In this document: positions 1-11,166 of the stretch, piece after piece | Layout: each line of letters starts with the position of its first letter | How positions within the stretch are numbered: position 1 is the first letter of the stretch | Source of the DNA: Physcia stellaris | Taxonomy: Eukaryota > Ascomycota > Lecanoromycetes > Caliciales > Physciaceae | DNA length: 64,000 nt | Direction: 5' to 3' | Assembly (NCBI GenBank): GCA_018902385.1 | Contig: JABSSW010000022.1 | Coordinates: 62,001-126,000 of the forward strand | Translations under genes and position numbers: made by a program | Notes under the pieces: generated by a model | The model's input: only the letters and a program-made list of their open reading frames with translations | What the model was told of the DNA's origin: nothing | Databases searched by the model: none

Positions 1-877
1 GCCACTTGAGCCTCAAGACTTTCTTAGGGAGTATGGCGAAAGTTATAATATTTTTCAGGCATATAGAGAGCGAGTCACGGTAAGTCATCTTGTGTCCGTC
101 CGTTGGCGTCTGCGTAGCATGGCGAAAAGGATACGACATCCCAAAACCGGCACTTGTCAGTACATGCAGAGTCAAAGTTGCGGTGTCCTCCACAGTCTCA
201 CTGGTACCCTCTAACCCTTTTCTGGCCCACGAAGACGCCATGTCTTGGGCTTGACGACGGGCCTCGCTCCAGACTTGTGAGCTCACCTTTTCGTTGAAGC
301 TAGGTGCCGTGAGTCTACGATGCCGCTGCCAGTCTTCACCTTCTACCTATCTCCGAGTCAATAAATCCGAGGACGGCAAAGAAACAACGGTCATACAGTG
401 TTAAGGTTCGGTCCGAAGACGTTAAGTTGCTCTACGATTTCGTTACCCACCGGGTCAATGTACCGGGGACCTGCAATACTAACCATACATCACGGCGGGC
501 TTGATATACTCTTTTCTCCGCGAGAAAACCACCTGCGCCGTTTCTGGATCGGCGATAACGACTTCATTGCCTCCCGGTGTTACAATGGTGAAGATTTCGC
601 CGAGCTCGTCATGCAATGCGTGTTTGTCATCGAAACTCCAGCCGATGTATGTGCATCTAGCCCACCTGTCTAAACCAAATGGTAGTAGGTACTTCAGCAG
701 CAAGATTTGGGGGAACAGGCGCCATGACAGAATCCAGAAGAGATTCAAAGGTGTCACTGGACTCAGAACTATCGGTAAACCAATCTGGCGTGCTGTCGTA
801 TAATTCTTCCACAGAGAAAGTGAGGTCCAGCTTAGAAGTCCGAGGAGAAGCGTGACGATGACTCCGGACAGAAGCAT
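1..877 (-). CDS. Cytochrome P450 monooxygenase, N-terminal part (runs off the window)
   Basis: Three exons are visible: complement(484..877), complement(397..431) and complement(1..346), the last continuing past the window edge. Introns are 52 and 50 bp (GTTAGT...GTAG and GTATGA...ATAG), and the 35-nt middle exon restores frame. The ATG at 877 begins a hydrophobic N-terminal anchor (LLSGVIVTLLLGLLSW), typical of an ER-bound microsomal P450. After it come the beta-1 region, then GPNLNTVEGEDWQRHRRLTA, which matches the conserved C-helix WxxxR block (W and R contact the haem propionates in the family). About 258 of roughly 500 expected residues are present. The haem-binding Cys loop and the ExxR motif would lie outside. 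Substrate cannot be inferred, and no secondary-metabolism partner genes are beside it. Confidence 0.88.
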
Positions 878-1632
878 TTTTTCACTAACGACGAGTGCCT
901 GGTCCTCTGCGAATTTGAATGGATTTCTTAGCAATGCCGACTCTGCTGCAAGGCGTCTGACGCTATGATCCGCCAATTACTGACAGTGAATCGGTGCGCA
1001 TGCAGACTCCTCGAGAGGGCAGGGAGCATCAAACGAACTCAAGATCACCTCTATGTACATTGACAGTAAGCAAAGCCTAAGTGTTAGTCGAATTCCAGAT
1101 GCAGCAGGAAAGGCTTACCCCCACCTGCCGTAGGATCACAACTGTGCCTCAGTCACGGCTTGTAGGCAGCGATGGCATGTAAAATGCCGTGGAATCATGA
1201 ATTATTATTCCGCAGATGTCTTATGGAGCGCTGACAGCAATGAAACTAGGTAACGAGGCCAGCATTCTCGAGCAGATGGCTTCGGATCTTTTCGAGTCTA
1301 CGATTTTGGTCCCATGTTCGTCGACATAACAATATTACGAACACAGCTGCAACAAGGAGTGCGGAATAGTACGAGAACAATGCTGACCTTCGATCGGCCT
1401 CTAAGATATGAGAAGCATTCAGTAGGGCCCAAAAACCTCAATGTTATTTGATTGAAGTACGGCCTTTCACCTCACGGCTTGACCGCGTTGAACAACAAGC
1501 ACCTATTCCATTGAAGGTAAGAGACGTCAGCCAGGGTATGACAGAGACTCGGGTGACCAGTGCCCTACCGTTGTAAGTTCTAGCAACACCAATCACTTGC
1601 CGCCGCGTTCGAAGACTTCAGGAGTACGAGTA

Positions 1633-1633
<1 letters not shown>

Positions 1634-1673
<40 letters not shown>
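1634..1673. repeat. (CA)20 microsatellite
   Basis: Uninterrupted CA dinucleotide run of 40 bp in the spacer between the P450 and the secreted protein. Likely length-polymorphic between strains. Confidence 0.97.
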
Positions 1674-1675
<2 letters not shown>

Positions 1676-1715
1676 TTCAGTGGCGCGCTAATGATGCCTG
1701 TTCCTGACTCGAGAC

Positions 1716-1832
1716 TGTAGAGTCAGGGTCTAGCCGCCCGTGGCTTGATTTTCTCCCGACCTCCCCGGCTCTACTTACACACCACCAGTTAACTGAGGCC
1801 TTCTCCTAGCTAACAGACCCTGGCACACAACA
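1716..1832 (+). mobile_element. Possible solo LTR or 5' LTR fragment
   Basis: The 117-bp stretch starts TGTAGAGTC and ends CACACAACA, so it has TGT...ACA ends. AGGGTCT near the left end is mirrored by AGACCCT near the right end. The bases just beyond (CTGGATTTC) could serve as a primer-binding region, but I cannot match them to a tRNA. No gag or pol frame follows. The call rests on end structure only. Confidence 0.25.
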
Positions 1833-2394
1833 CTGGATTTCAATAATCATTTCGGGGGCTCGCCCGCACCTTTAGGCCTCTCTAGATAATCATGGCCGCC
1901 AAATATCCTCCCAAGTCACCACATCCACCCGAATTGGATATAACACGGAGGATTCTGGGAAAGCTAACCGTTTGCTGCATTTCGCTTCTGTATTTTGAGC
2001 TCAGCCACGTTGCTTGTCTTTTACAGTGACTTGTACACATCCTTCAGGTACACGGTTTCTACTCCTCTTCCGAGTGAGTGCGCTAGATTGGGCACCTCTG
2101 ATATACCCTCGATACTTGGCAGTACTCCCTTTTGCTTCTTTTCGGCGTGAGTGCCCCAGATTTGGCAACGTCGGAACGTCTTTCAGAATGTGAGAAGCCA
2201 CCCGTGCAATATAGTCTCACTCCATTATCTTTATAAGATATGTTGGCCCCTCCGTTGAGCTGTCACCTTGTCCCTCGTAGTAGTCTGGGTCTTTCCTTTA
2301 GCGTCTCAGTCCTTCCCTTGGAGTCTCAATTATTCTGTTATCCGCCTTTTACTTTCAATTTTGTGCGATACGCGTTGTCAAAGTACTCTTGAGG

Positions 2395-3778
2395 ATGAGA
2401 AGCGGAATGTTGAAGGTCATCTCTGTGGCCTCACTGAGTATCAATCTGGTATCGGCCTTGCCAGGGTTCCATAGTCGGAAATTAGAGGCTCGTCAGGATA
2501 TTAATTTTGACCTTGTCGATGCCACCCCAGACCCTACTATTTCACCAGGAGACACGTCCAACTTCAATCCTTCCGCGGCCATTGCTTCTGTTGTCGCTGC
2601 TATCTCTGCCAATCCCTTGCCTCAGTCGAAGCGCGGCCTTGAGGCTAGAGATGTCGTCGTTAGTACTTATGCTGGTTATACCATCAACACACCGATAGGC
2701 AATGCCGCTATTAATGCACCGCTGGATTGCAATCAACACGTAGGCGTAGCTGTTTGAATGTTTGTATTAGGGTGCTGATTGGACGTTTCAGGATACCTAT
2801 ATAGGCGCGAAGCTGTTTACAAGTACGGCTTTCGATACAGCGCTTTGTGCAGCTGCCTGCTCGTAAGGACCTTGTTTCTACCTTTCCATTGCGGAAACAT
2901 TGACGCGAAGTTTAGGGCACAAAGTGACTACAACCTTCAACATCCTCCAGTGAATGGACCGGTCCAGACCTGCCAGTTCTACAACACGTATGCGCTCTAC
3001 AAGAACGACGTTTATCAGGGCCAATACTGGTAGGTCAAACAGCCTCTAGTGAAATTATATTCTGATAGCAATCAGTGCACTGTACACCCAGACCTGGAAC
3101 GTTACGTATGCTACGAACACAGGGCAATACCGAGGTAGCGACCATTACACCATTCAACACAGCTATATTGCCTCCAACGCGACCAATCCAGGACAGTGTA
3201 CGCAGACGGGAACAAAGACACCGCTCGATCTAACAGCCACCAAATTTTCCACGGACAACCGGACCCCTTGGCAGACAAAGGCCGACAAGAACCTCGTAAG
3301 CATTTCCTTGAACGGCGAGCAATTCGCCGGTGTCTCCACCTCGATCTATTTCCCGGTCATCGCGAACGAGATCTACGAAATCAGCTTCGAATACTTCGAG
3401 CAAGCGACGGCCTCGAACAACGGCCACTACTTCATCGAAGTCGGCGACACCGACGGCGACGAGGCCAGTCTCTGGTGGGACCAATACCCCGCCGGCTCCC
3501 GCGTCGAAATGCAGAGTTATTACACCTCGACGCTGCACGACGGAACCGGCGCCGCGATAGAGACCTGCTGGTACGACAAGGTCCTGCCGCAGACTGCGCC
3601 CGCCTCGGGGGTCTGGAACTCGGGCAGAGTGGTCCTGAAGCCGAGGACCAATATGGGGTATTTCAAGTGGGATTTCTATGCGCCGGGGGCTCCGGGGACC
3701 ACCAGGGCAAATGGGTTGCAGTGGCGGAATGTCTATGTCACTCGCGTGCCAGCTGCGTACTGTGGCGCGGCGAAATAA
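2395..3778 (+). CDS. Secreted cysteine-rich hypothetical protein
   Basis: Four exons: 2395..2739, 2792..2862, 2916..3029 and 3076..3778, with introns of 52, 53 and 46 bp. They give 410 residues. The N-terminus is a signal peptide (LKVISVASLSINLVSALP), followed by an Arg-rich propeptide-like stretch and a Lys-Arg site (PQSKRGLEAR) suited to Kex2 cleavage. Exons 2-3 carry a cysteine cluster (LCAAACS ... VQTCQFYN ... QYCALY) resembling an Apple/PAN-like module. N-glycosylation sequons follow (NVT, NAT, NRT). The C-terminal 200 residues look like a beta-rich, possibly sugar-binding domain with no catalytic motif I recognise. Ascomycete genomes carry similar secreted proteins of unknown function. 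Exon 4 is clearly more GC-rich than its surroundings. Confidence is high for the gene and low for any function. Confidence 0.85.
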
Positions 3779-4092
3779 GGCGAGATTTTTCGAGGGCTTT
3801 GGGGGATTTTTCATGTGGGGCTTTTTGGAAGTGGCGTACTGTGGGCGGTGGGGAATTGAGCCAGATGTCGACGATTCGGCCCCTTTTTTCTCTTTTCTTT
3901 CAATAGGAGCGCTGGGCCGAGGGACACCCGGCTGTTTTTCTGCATTATTCGTTAAGGTGGCTGGCTATCTTGTTAATCTGGAGACCGAAAACCCTGTCGA
4001 ACCTTTACCTTATTGTCAATATATGTCCGAAGCAAATACTTACCAGGTGGTCAATGAGGAACGCTTAAGCAGGTTCTTCGAAGCCTTATATA

Positions 4093-4266
4093 ACTCATGG
4101 TCTGGTAGCAAGTATTGCTAATTTTTTTTGCATATATACGAATACCCGACTTTGGACGAAATCAGAAGTCGATGTCGTCTTCATGTCATCTTCATATGCC
4201 TGGGTACGCGTCTTGTCTATGGTGGCGATGTTTGGGGGAGGGATAGCACCACACCAGACCATGGGG
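4093..4266 (-). mobile_element. TA-flanked MITE, copy A (reverse orientation)
   Basis: A 174-bp copy of the family best seen in copy C. The right end reads AGCACCACACCAGACCATGG (the terminal inverted repeat) and the left end is the diverged ACTCATGGTCTGGT. TA dinucleotides flank both sides (4091-4092 and 4267-4268). The interior shares GCATATGAAGA.GACATGAAGACGA and the CTTCTGATTTCGTC segment with copies B-D. No coding capacity. Confidence 0.8.
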
Positions 4267-4548
4267 TAGGTAAGTCGGCGGCGGGGATAGGGGAGGTGGA
4301 GATGAGCTCGTGGTTTTCTGGTTGAGGACGTGAGAAGAACTCCATCTTTCCCAAGACGGGTTGCCAACACTCCACATTTTTCATTCAGGACTAGAAAGCT
4401 GGGGGTAGTAGGTAGCACTATGAAGCGGCCCATGGCTCATCGATACCAAAGCTAGCTAGCTGTAGAGACCGTTTACATCATCCGAGTTTGCCTTTGCATC
4501 TTCTATAATCCGACTCCATATCCGACTCCATAGGTTTCTAGGACCTTA

Positions 4549-4748
4549 TTCCATGGTCTGGTGTGGTGCTATCTTGCCTCCCATGCGTTATTGCCACCGA
4601 TACACTCAATATGATAACACGCTTACCCGTGAGCATATGAAGACGACATGAAGACAATCTCATCTTCTGATTTTGTCTCAAGCCGGGTAATCGTGGATCT
4701 GTCGATGAATCCTAAAATTAGACATCACTTTATTATCAGACTATAAGA
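4549..4748 (+). mobile_element. TA-flanked MITE, copy B
   Basis: A 200-bp copy. The left end is TTCCATGGTCTGGTGTGGTG and the right end is ATCAGACTATAAGA, an eroded inverted repeat, with TA on both flanks (4547-4548 and 4749-4750). Its internal sequence aligns with copy C from the GTGGTGCTATCTTGCCTCCC segment through AAGCCGGGTAATCGTGGATC. Confidence 0.85.
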
Positions 4749-5011
4749 TAGACGAGGTGGAGACGAGATCGTTGTTTTTCGGATTGTGGATGTGAGAGGG
4801 ACTCACTTGTTCCCAAGACGGGACAACTACTCGATTGCCAACCATCACATTCTCTTCACTCAGAGCTTTGAGAAAGCTGGGTTAGTAAGTAAGTAGCACT
4901 ATGAAGCGGCCCATGGCTCATCGATACAAAAGCTAGCTGTAGAGATCGTTTACATCATCCGAGCATATCTTTCCAACTCCTCTAGCCGACTCAATGGATT
5001 CTAGCACCTTA

Positions 5012-5241
5012 TCCCATGGTCTGGTGTGGTGCTATCTTGCCTCCCATGCATTGCAACACCGATACACCCAATCTGATAACACGCTTACCCGTGTTTGGCA
5101 CAAAGCATATGAAGACGACATGAAGACGATATGAAAACGGCATGAAAACAACCTCATCTTCTGATCTCGCCCCAAGCCGGGTAATCGTGGATCTGTCGGT
5201 GTATTCTACACTGAGCACCACTTTATTACCAGACCATGGGA
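5012..5241 (+). mobile_element. TA-flanked MITE, copy C (best-preserved)
   Basis: A 230-bp element with perfect 14-bp terminal inverted repeats (TCCCATGGTCTGGT and its complement), extended by GTGGTGCT on the left and AGCACCAC on the right. TA lies immediately outside both ends (5010-5011, 5242-5243). TA target-site duplication is characteristic of the Tc1/mariner superfamily. The element has no transposase frame, so it is a non-autonomous MITE. It ends 62 bp short of the AAA ATPase stop codon. Confidence 0.9.
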
Positions 5242-5304
5242 TACACAATCGACACCCTACTCCCCAACAGCGGAAAGAGTCAAGCCCACCACCACCCTCT
5301 CTGT

Positions 5305-8300
5305 TCACGGCCTCTCAACCTCCAGAAAGCCCTCCACGCCCGCCAACCGCTCGCCCTTCTTCTCCGCCACGGCTTCCGGCTCTGCCCGCTGCAGCGCGCT
5401 CATGTACCGCTCAAAGTCGCGCCCGATCTTGAGCACGGTTTCGAAATGGGCTTTGGCGGGGACTTGCTTCTTTTTCTCGGCTACTAGCATCGCCTATCAA
5501 AAAAAATTAGCGTTGGAAAATGTCCTCCGATGATGCGTGGATGAGTATGCTTAAAGGGGTAGAGATAGAAGATAGGAGATAGAAGAGATGAGAGGTAAGA
5601 AAGGGGTAGTATGATAAAGATGCTGCATACGGTGCGAACTGCATTCCTAATCTGCCGTCCGTTCAAATTCTCTTTGCTCCACTCGTCGCGGACGAGGGCG
5701 GAGAGGGCGCCGTGCTCGGAGGCGCTGATGAGCTGCTGATTCAAGCACATCTCGTCGAGGAAGAGGTGCCAGACTTCGGTGCGGCGGGCGCGGTCGAGGG
5801 AGGGCAGGCCGAGGGTGACGTGCACGCGGGATTGGAACGCTTGGTCGAAGGTGCCGATGCGGTTGGTTGTGAGGAAGAGGATGCCGTTGAAGTATTCGAG
5901 GGTGCGCAGGAAGACTGGGTGTGTTCGTTAGCATTTAGATTTTTGCGGTGCTGTTTTAGGGGGATGGCGGGGTGAAAGGATGGAGATGGTCAGGTCTGGC
6001 GGACGGAGGATATGAAGGGCTCTTACTTGATACTAAAGCATTCCGCTCTAGATGCAGGTAGTCGCGCTCCTGCAAGAACACGTCTGCTTCATCCAATAAG
6101 AGGATGGCGCCCCAGGTCACGGCGTAGTCGAAGATCTCCTCGAGTCTGCTCTCCAGGTGAGCTGGGTCGGTACCGATATCACCACAGGTGACTTGATATA
6201 ACGGCTTTTCGAAGCTGTCTGCGACACATTCTGCCGTGAGTGTCTTGCCAGTTCCCGGTGGACCATGGAGCAAAGCCACCAGACCGGCCCCTTTGCCTGC
6301 CACTAGATCTTCGAGGCTTGCGGTCTTGTCCACGTAGGAAGATACCATCGCTTGGACGATATCTTTATACTCAGAGTCCAGAACAAGACGGTCCCACGCG
6401 TTCTTCCGGAACTTGACGGGCGTGAGCTGGTTGACATTCAGCGATTTCCAGACCTTGTCACGGAGGCAGTAGCCATGGACGTGCTGAGGACAGAGCAGGA
6501 GCGCAAGGTCGTCCGGCTTGGAGTCGGGTTTGATCATGTCATAATCCTTGAACTTTGAGTCGGCGCGTACTGGAGGCCGTTCGCACGTGTAGTGCTCATA
6601 ATGCCCTTCGTAACCGTCATCTTGCTGCCATTCTTGTTCGTTATTATAGTCCCCGCCATCGTCATATGGCAAGCGTGGTGGTGGTGGACGTTTTGCCCGT
6701 CGTGTTCTGGGATAATCGTCGTAAATTGGAAGCGGAGGCGATCTGTAATGGTTCCCGAATCTGTTTTCCCGCCAGTTCTTGCTCTGTGCTCCTGCGGGAC
6801 CTTGTTTATTGTTGATCGAGATAGGCCAGTCCTCACGTCGTTGGTAGGTGAGGTGATCTACCATGACGCGGATGGCGTCCTCGCTCATGTGCTGAGACCA
6901 GATTTCTCCGTGATACTCGCGGTAATTCTGGCCTTGTAACGCCCAGAATTGCCGACCACGGGACCGGAGTGACTCCTTAACATCCTCTGCATCTGGACGG
7001 AATTTCTCAGGCACAAGCTGAAGGGAGCTGATCTCTTTGCTGCCCTTGAAGGGGAAGATCTCATGCGTCGACCAAACCCGCCCGAAGATCTCGCCATCGT
7101 AATTGATAGACCAGCAAGTCATTTCGAGCCTACTGTAAGAATGTGTGCCCGACTTCTGGCGCTGTGACTTGTGTACCCCTCGAACACTATCGACGACATA
7201 AGCTTCATTCTCCCCGTTCTCTTTTGTGTACACGATAGTTCCCGGAGCATAGAGTAACCAGATATTGGGGAACTCGATCAAGCCGGATGGCGTTGCAGAC
7301 TCGAGATCATCGAGAACCTTGCTCTCGCTCAATTCCTTGCGCATGAAGTCCAAGATCAACTTAGTGTGAGATCTGGCCTCTTTCATCTCCTCGCTGTCGC
7401 TTACATAACCACCCTTCTCGGTATACTTGTTGAGAGCCTTGCGATTGTGGAACAAAGTCATCATCGGCTCTTGAAGAATCAGCCGGTCATCGGTCAGGCG
7501 AAGCTCAATATCGTACGCCGACTCCTGACGCAAGACCTGCAGGAATGGTGGTGATACGATCTCGGCGCATCGTCTCCAGAAATTCTTCTTTTGGTCAAAT
7601 TCTCGAAAGACCGTCAAGACATGTTCGTTGCCTGTGGCTGCAGTTCCGAAATTGCCCATCCCTGGCTCATCATCGCGCTCAACCTTGTGCTCGCCGTACT
7701 TTTGCTGGATCCTCCTGCGGCGCTTGATCTCGACCTTCAGACCAGTTTCCTCTTGAGTAGGCTTGGCCACCTCGTCTATGACGACTACTTTAGAGTCTCG
7801 AGTCTTAGTCAGGGGAAACGCAACTTGTTTATGCTCTTCATCGTCCGAAAGTGAATCCACGGAGGAACAATCAGAATAGCTATAGCGACGACTGCGTCTT
7901 GGTCGGTAACTGAGAGCTTCGTTGAGCTGCGAGATCTGCCCCTCCAGCTTGCTGATGTAATTGGAGGTCCAATTTGGTTTCTTGAGCTTTTCCTTCACTT
8001 TCTCTCTCGCATCGTTAACGCAGCGATCGCACAAACAAGACCCGACAGCACCATGACTAAATTCAGCTGTGTTTTCAACTTTGTCTGCAAGCTCCTCGGA
8101 TTGATCAGCAGGCTTTTCCACTTCCTTTGCTGCGTCTGGTGCTTCGGAGTCCTTGCCAGTGTCGGCAGTCACTTTATCCGATGCAAGCGATGTGACTTTT
8201 TTCCCTTTCGTCTTCTTAAAATTCCAGGACGACCAGTCATCGTCTGCAGCGTTCTGCGGTGCCGAATCTTGCCCATCTGGCTGACCATCTTGGGCGCCAT

Positions 8301-8523
8301 TTGCCTCTTTGGGAACCTGAGGAGTCTCCTTATAGGAACCCCAATCGGAACCCCAATTCCCAGTTGCAGGATTCTCGGCCCAATCTGCTGCTTTGTTCTT
8401 CTTTTTCTTACCTTTCGCGGTCGCAAAGCTAGCCCAGATATCGTCGTCAACGAATTGAGGGTTTTCCACTGGCTTTGTCTCAGATTGGCCATCATTGCTG
8501 AGACCATTGTTGGAGTCGGCCAT
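5305..8523 (-). CDS. AAA+ ATPase of unknown function, fungal large-type
   Basis: Exons are complement(6027..8523), complement(5631..5914) and complement(5305..5493), with introns of 112 and 137 bp, giving 989 residues. Residues 1-180 are low-complexity, Lys-rich and acidic (GKKKKNK; DDDIWASF). A central region (about 270-690) corresponds to the uncharacterised domain usual in fungal AAA ATPases of this type. The AAA module is C-terminal: Walker A GPPGTGKT at 754-761, Walker B ILLLDEAD at 807-814, sensor-1 LTTNR, and an arginine-finger-like FQSRVHVTL. All ATPase residues look intact, so activity is expected; substrate and location are unknown. A strong donor (GC|GTAAGT at about 8657 on the complement) suggests a 5'UTR intron. 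Confidence 0.9.
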
Positions 8524-9714
8524 GTTGGGAGGTTGCGATAAGTGCTAAATCACGTCCAAACACGGCTGAGTACTATGGATAGCTTGACTCACGAGTTGAA
8601 GACTCGCAGGAAGCTTCACGGGAATGAGGTAAAGAATACGATATTTGAAGACTTACTTACGCAAGGTGAGCTATCACTGGAGTGGAGATGAGAGATGAAA
8701 AGTGGAGGAAGAGCGGGGATTCTTAAGCACAGAGATGACCGACAGCCTTGCACAGCTTTCATGCAGGTTGGCAGGCAGCAGATCGCATCTTCAGCTCCAT
8801 TTGGGGGTTTGGATAAGGCTCAATCGTCCCATTCGCCCCTAGCAAGCCAAGATGCGTCTGAACAGGCAGCAAGACCCCACCAATTGCGCCCAAATGATTG
8901 TGATCCATCATCATCGCTTAGCATTTTGAATTTGACGAGTCATAATTCGAAACCTGCTCAATGAAGTCAGGCTGTCTTCCCGTCATGGCAGATGGTAAAG
9001 TCGCCGTTTGGCTGTACGTATTGGCGTTCGTCTGAACCACCTTTTGGTCCACTCGCCCCGGACAGAATTGAGGGCGGATAGAAAATAGAAACCACTTGTC
9101 AGATCAAGGTTACCCGTCTTTGGAAATCAGACCGTAAACGGATATGAATGGAGTTCTAAATTTGCTGAATTTCCCAAGTCGGGCTATCGTTGGTTGGTCA
9201 CGTGGGATGAGATCCGCACTCAATTTTGCCAGGGGCGAGTGGTCCTACACGGGACCCGTCTAAGTCCACTCGCTCCGATCAGCGACTTTTGGGAAATGTT
9301 CTGTGAGAATCACATCTTCGAGTACCTCAGTCTGCATGTCTGACTTTAACGAGTAAACGTACGGTCGACTTAGGAACGGCTTTCCAAGGAAACACGCCGC
9401 CAACGGGAACGCGCAGCCAAGATAGAAGAATCCACCCGGTAACCGGACAAACCCAGTAACCGGACAGCCTAGGGTTGACAGGTGCCCTTTTAGGGTTAGG
9501 GTGAAGAGCGCCGTGGTCAACCCTAGGTTGTCCGGTTACTGGGTTTGTCCGGTTACCGGGTGGATCCTTCTAAGCCGGAGTCAGCTCCGCGTCCCGCTTA
9601 GTCAGCTGTCAATACTCCAAACTCCATGAAATTATTCTAACCCACGGCACTTGCTGAGTGACGCTGTTGTAACTGCTCCATGTAAGGGTCAATGTAGCCC
9701 AAATAGACGTGCAA
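8524..9714. other. Divergent promoter region of the AAA ATPase and She9 genes
   Basis: A spacer of 1.19 kb between divergent genes. The part next to 8523 contains a probable 5'UTR intron donor for the ATPase. A palindromic MITE occupies 9425-9570. The remainder shows no coding signal. Confidence 0.6.
9425..9570. mobile_element. 146-bp hairpin MITE with long inverted repeats, TA-flanked
   Basis: Two arms of about 55 bp with very few mismatches form an almost perfect inverted repeat around a short centre. The arm contains ATCCACCCGGTAACCGGACA, then AACCCAGTAACCGGACA and CTAGGGTTGAC. TA flanks both ends (9423-9424, 9571-9572). The centre carries TTTTAGGGTTAGGG. Long inverted repeats with GGTAACC-type motifs and TA targets recall non-autonomous relatives of pogo/Fot1 elements; that family placement is inference. 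It has no open frame and lies about 145 bp upstream of the She9 start. Confidence 0.88.
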
Positions 9715-11056
9715 ATGCAGGCGTCAGTCCTAAGACCCTTAAATGCCTTCACCGCTGTGGGCTCTCAAGCGTCTATGAACCAAATGTGTGGTCTTACAGC
9801 TCGAGCAAGATGGATCTGCCATGACTGCCGTTTACGGCTGCGGCTGCGACACGTGCCTATAGACACAGACATTCTGATCTCTTATAATTCAAAGAAGTCT
9901 CCTCTCTTGGCTCGTCAATTCCGATCAAAAGTTTCATCACTCCACCAACAACGAAGGCTGCAATCTTCACATACCGGCGAAACAGCAAGCAAAATCCGGG
10001 AAGATCTTCCCTCACACAAGGAGGGCCGGAGATCTAATGCTGCAAAGAGGTTCTCGCATATCATGGATCACATGCAATCAAACATTTTCATAGCCGGGCA
10101 AAGGCTCAACGATCTGACCGGCTACTCAGGCATAGAAGCTCTGAAGAAGGACATCGAAAACCAAGGTTAGTCTGCACCCTGAGTGGGAGAGTTTGGTTTC
10201 GCAGATCTTTTTTGACTCGAATTTAGAGGAACATGTACAATCCACACGCAAAGCTCTCCAGGCGGCCAGAGAGGCTTACTCAACCGCCATTAGCCAACGA
10301 TCCGGCTCACAGCGAAAGGTCAATGAATTGCTCCAACGCAAGCATAATTGGAGCCCGCAAGACTTGGAACAGTTCACAGCTCTATACCGCTCTGATCATG
10401 CAAACGAACAGGCAGAGTCCACAGCTCAGGAAGCTTTAGTGAAGATGGAGCGAAAAGCGGAAGAGGCGGCTGCAAGTCTAAGTGCTAGCATTCTCGCTCG
10501 ATACCACGAGGAACAGATCTGGAGTGACAAGATCCGGAGAATGAGTACGTGGGGGACTTGGGGTCTTATGGGAGTCAACGTTCTGCTATTTCTCGTATTC
10601 CAGATTGGTGTCGAGCCCTGGAGACGGAGAAGGCTTGTTAAAGGGTTTGAAGACAAGGTCATGGAAGCCTTGGAAAGAGAGAGTACAGCAACTCCTCACG
10701 CCGTAGCAGAAAACCATGAGGAGGAAAACTCGGAGAGTTTATTGTCCGTACCAATGCCACGACCAGAGGAGTCACTCGATTCACAAAGTTCTGAAATAGA
10801 CGCCGTCCTCCTGGTCAACGAGAGCAAGCCGTCGGAAAATATTATCGCAGACCCCGAACCTGGAATTGCAATAGCTCAAGATGCTAAACCCCCACCGTCT
10901 CATTTTGGAAATGCTGGTGTTGCGATACAAGACTTGTTCAGCCGCCGTGAAATAGTTGTTCGAATGATCGATGTTACAATACTGGCATTGGAAGGAGCCG
11001 CAGCCGGAATTGTCGTGGCCGGCGCTGTCTTTGTGTTCGTGTCAAGGGCACGATGA
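9715..11056 (+). CDS. she9: She9/Mdm33-type mitochondrial inner-membrane protein
   Basis: Exons are 9715..10165 and 10227..11056 with a 61-bp intron, giving 426 residues. The start is the first ATG; an in-frame GTG lies two codons upstream. The N-terminus is basic and free of acidic residues ([19 protein letters not shown]), as in a mitochondrial presequence. A long coiled coil rich in Gln, Glu and Arg follows (about 150-260). Then come one membrane segment ([20 protein letters not shown]), a loop, and a second at the C-terminus ([18 protein letters not shown]). This is the She9/Mdm33 architecture, a family that shapes the inner membrane and affects mitochondrial fission and distribution. It converges on the amidotransferase gene across 110 bp. 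Confidence 0.9.
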
Positions 11057-11166
11057 GGATGGCAAAATCTGGTGCAACGGCTGCTGGACATAGACCCGAA
11101 GAGCCCAGCATAGTACAGTCGCAAATTTCGCTTGTCTAGGCGAAAAGTCCATACTACCGCTTGGAC

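Larger units (their letters stand above)
878..2394. other. Intergenic spacer with microsatellite and possible LTR remnant
   Basis: About 1.5 kb without a convincing gene. It separates the divergently transcribed P450 (minus) and secreted protein (plus), so both promoters should lie here. The short open frames lack conserved motifs. It holds a (CA)20 run and an LTR-like stretch, described separately. The last 150 bp before the ATG at 2395 is pyrimidine-rich, as is common upstream of fungal starts. Confidence 0.6.
4268..5241. repeat. Diverged tandem duplication of spacer plus MITE
   Basis: Two units lie head to tail: 4268-4748 (spacer 1 plus MITE copy B) and 4750-5241 (spacer 2 plus MITE copy C). 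Besides the MITEs, the spacers share CCCAAGACGGG, GAAAGCTGGG, the 20-bp block TAGCACTATGAAGCGGCCCA, GGCTCATCGATAC, AGCTAGCTGTAGAGA and GTTTACATCATCCGAG, in the same order. Divergence and small indels show the duplication is not recent. Confidence 0.85.

Noticed and set aside
4128-5490. Coding frames on both strands across the MITE nest
   Set aside because: They are short, change between copies of the same repeat, and match no family; the last plus-strand frames are shadows of the AAA ATPase final exon.
9488-9502. An interstitial telomere repeat
   Set aside because: Only two TTAGGG-like units occur, in the centre of the hairpin MITE; too short to suggest a chromosome-fusion scar.
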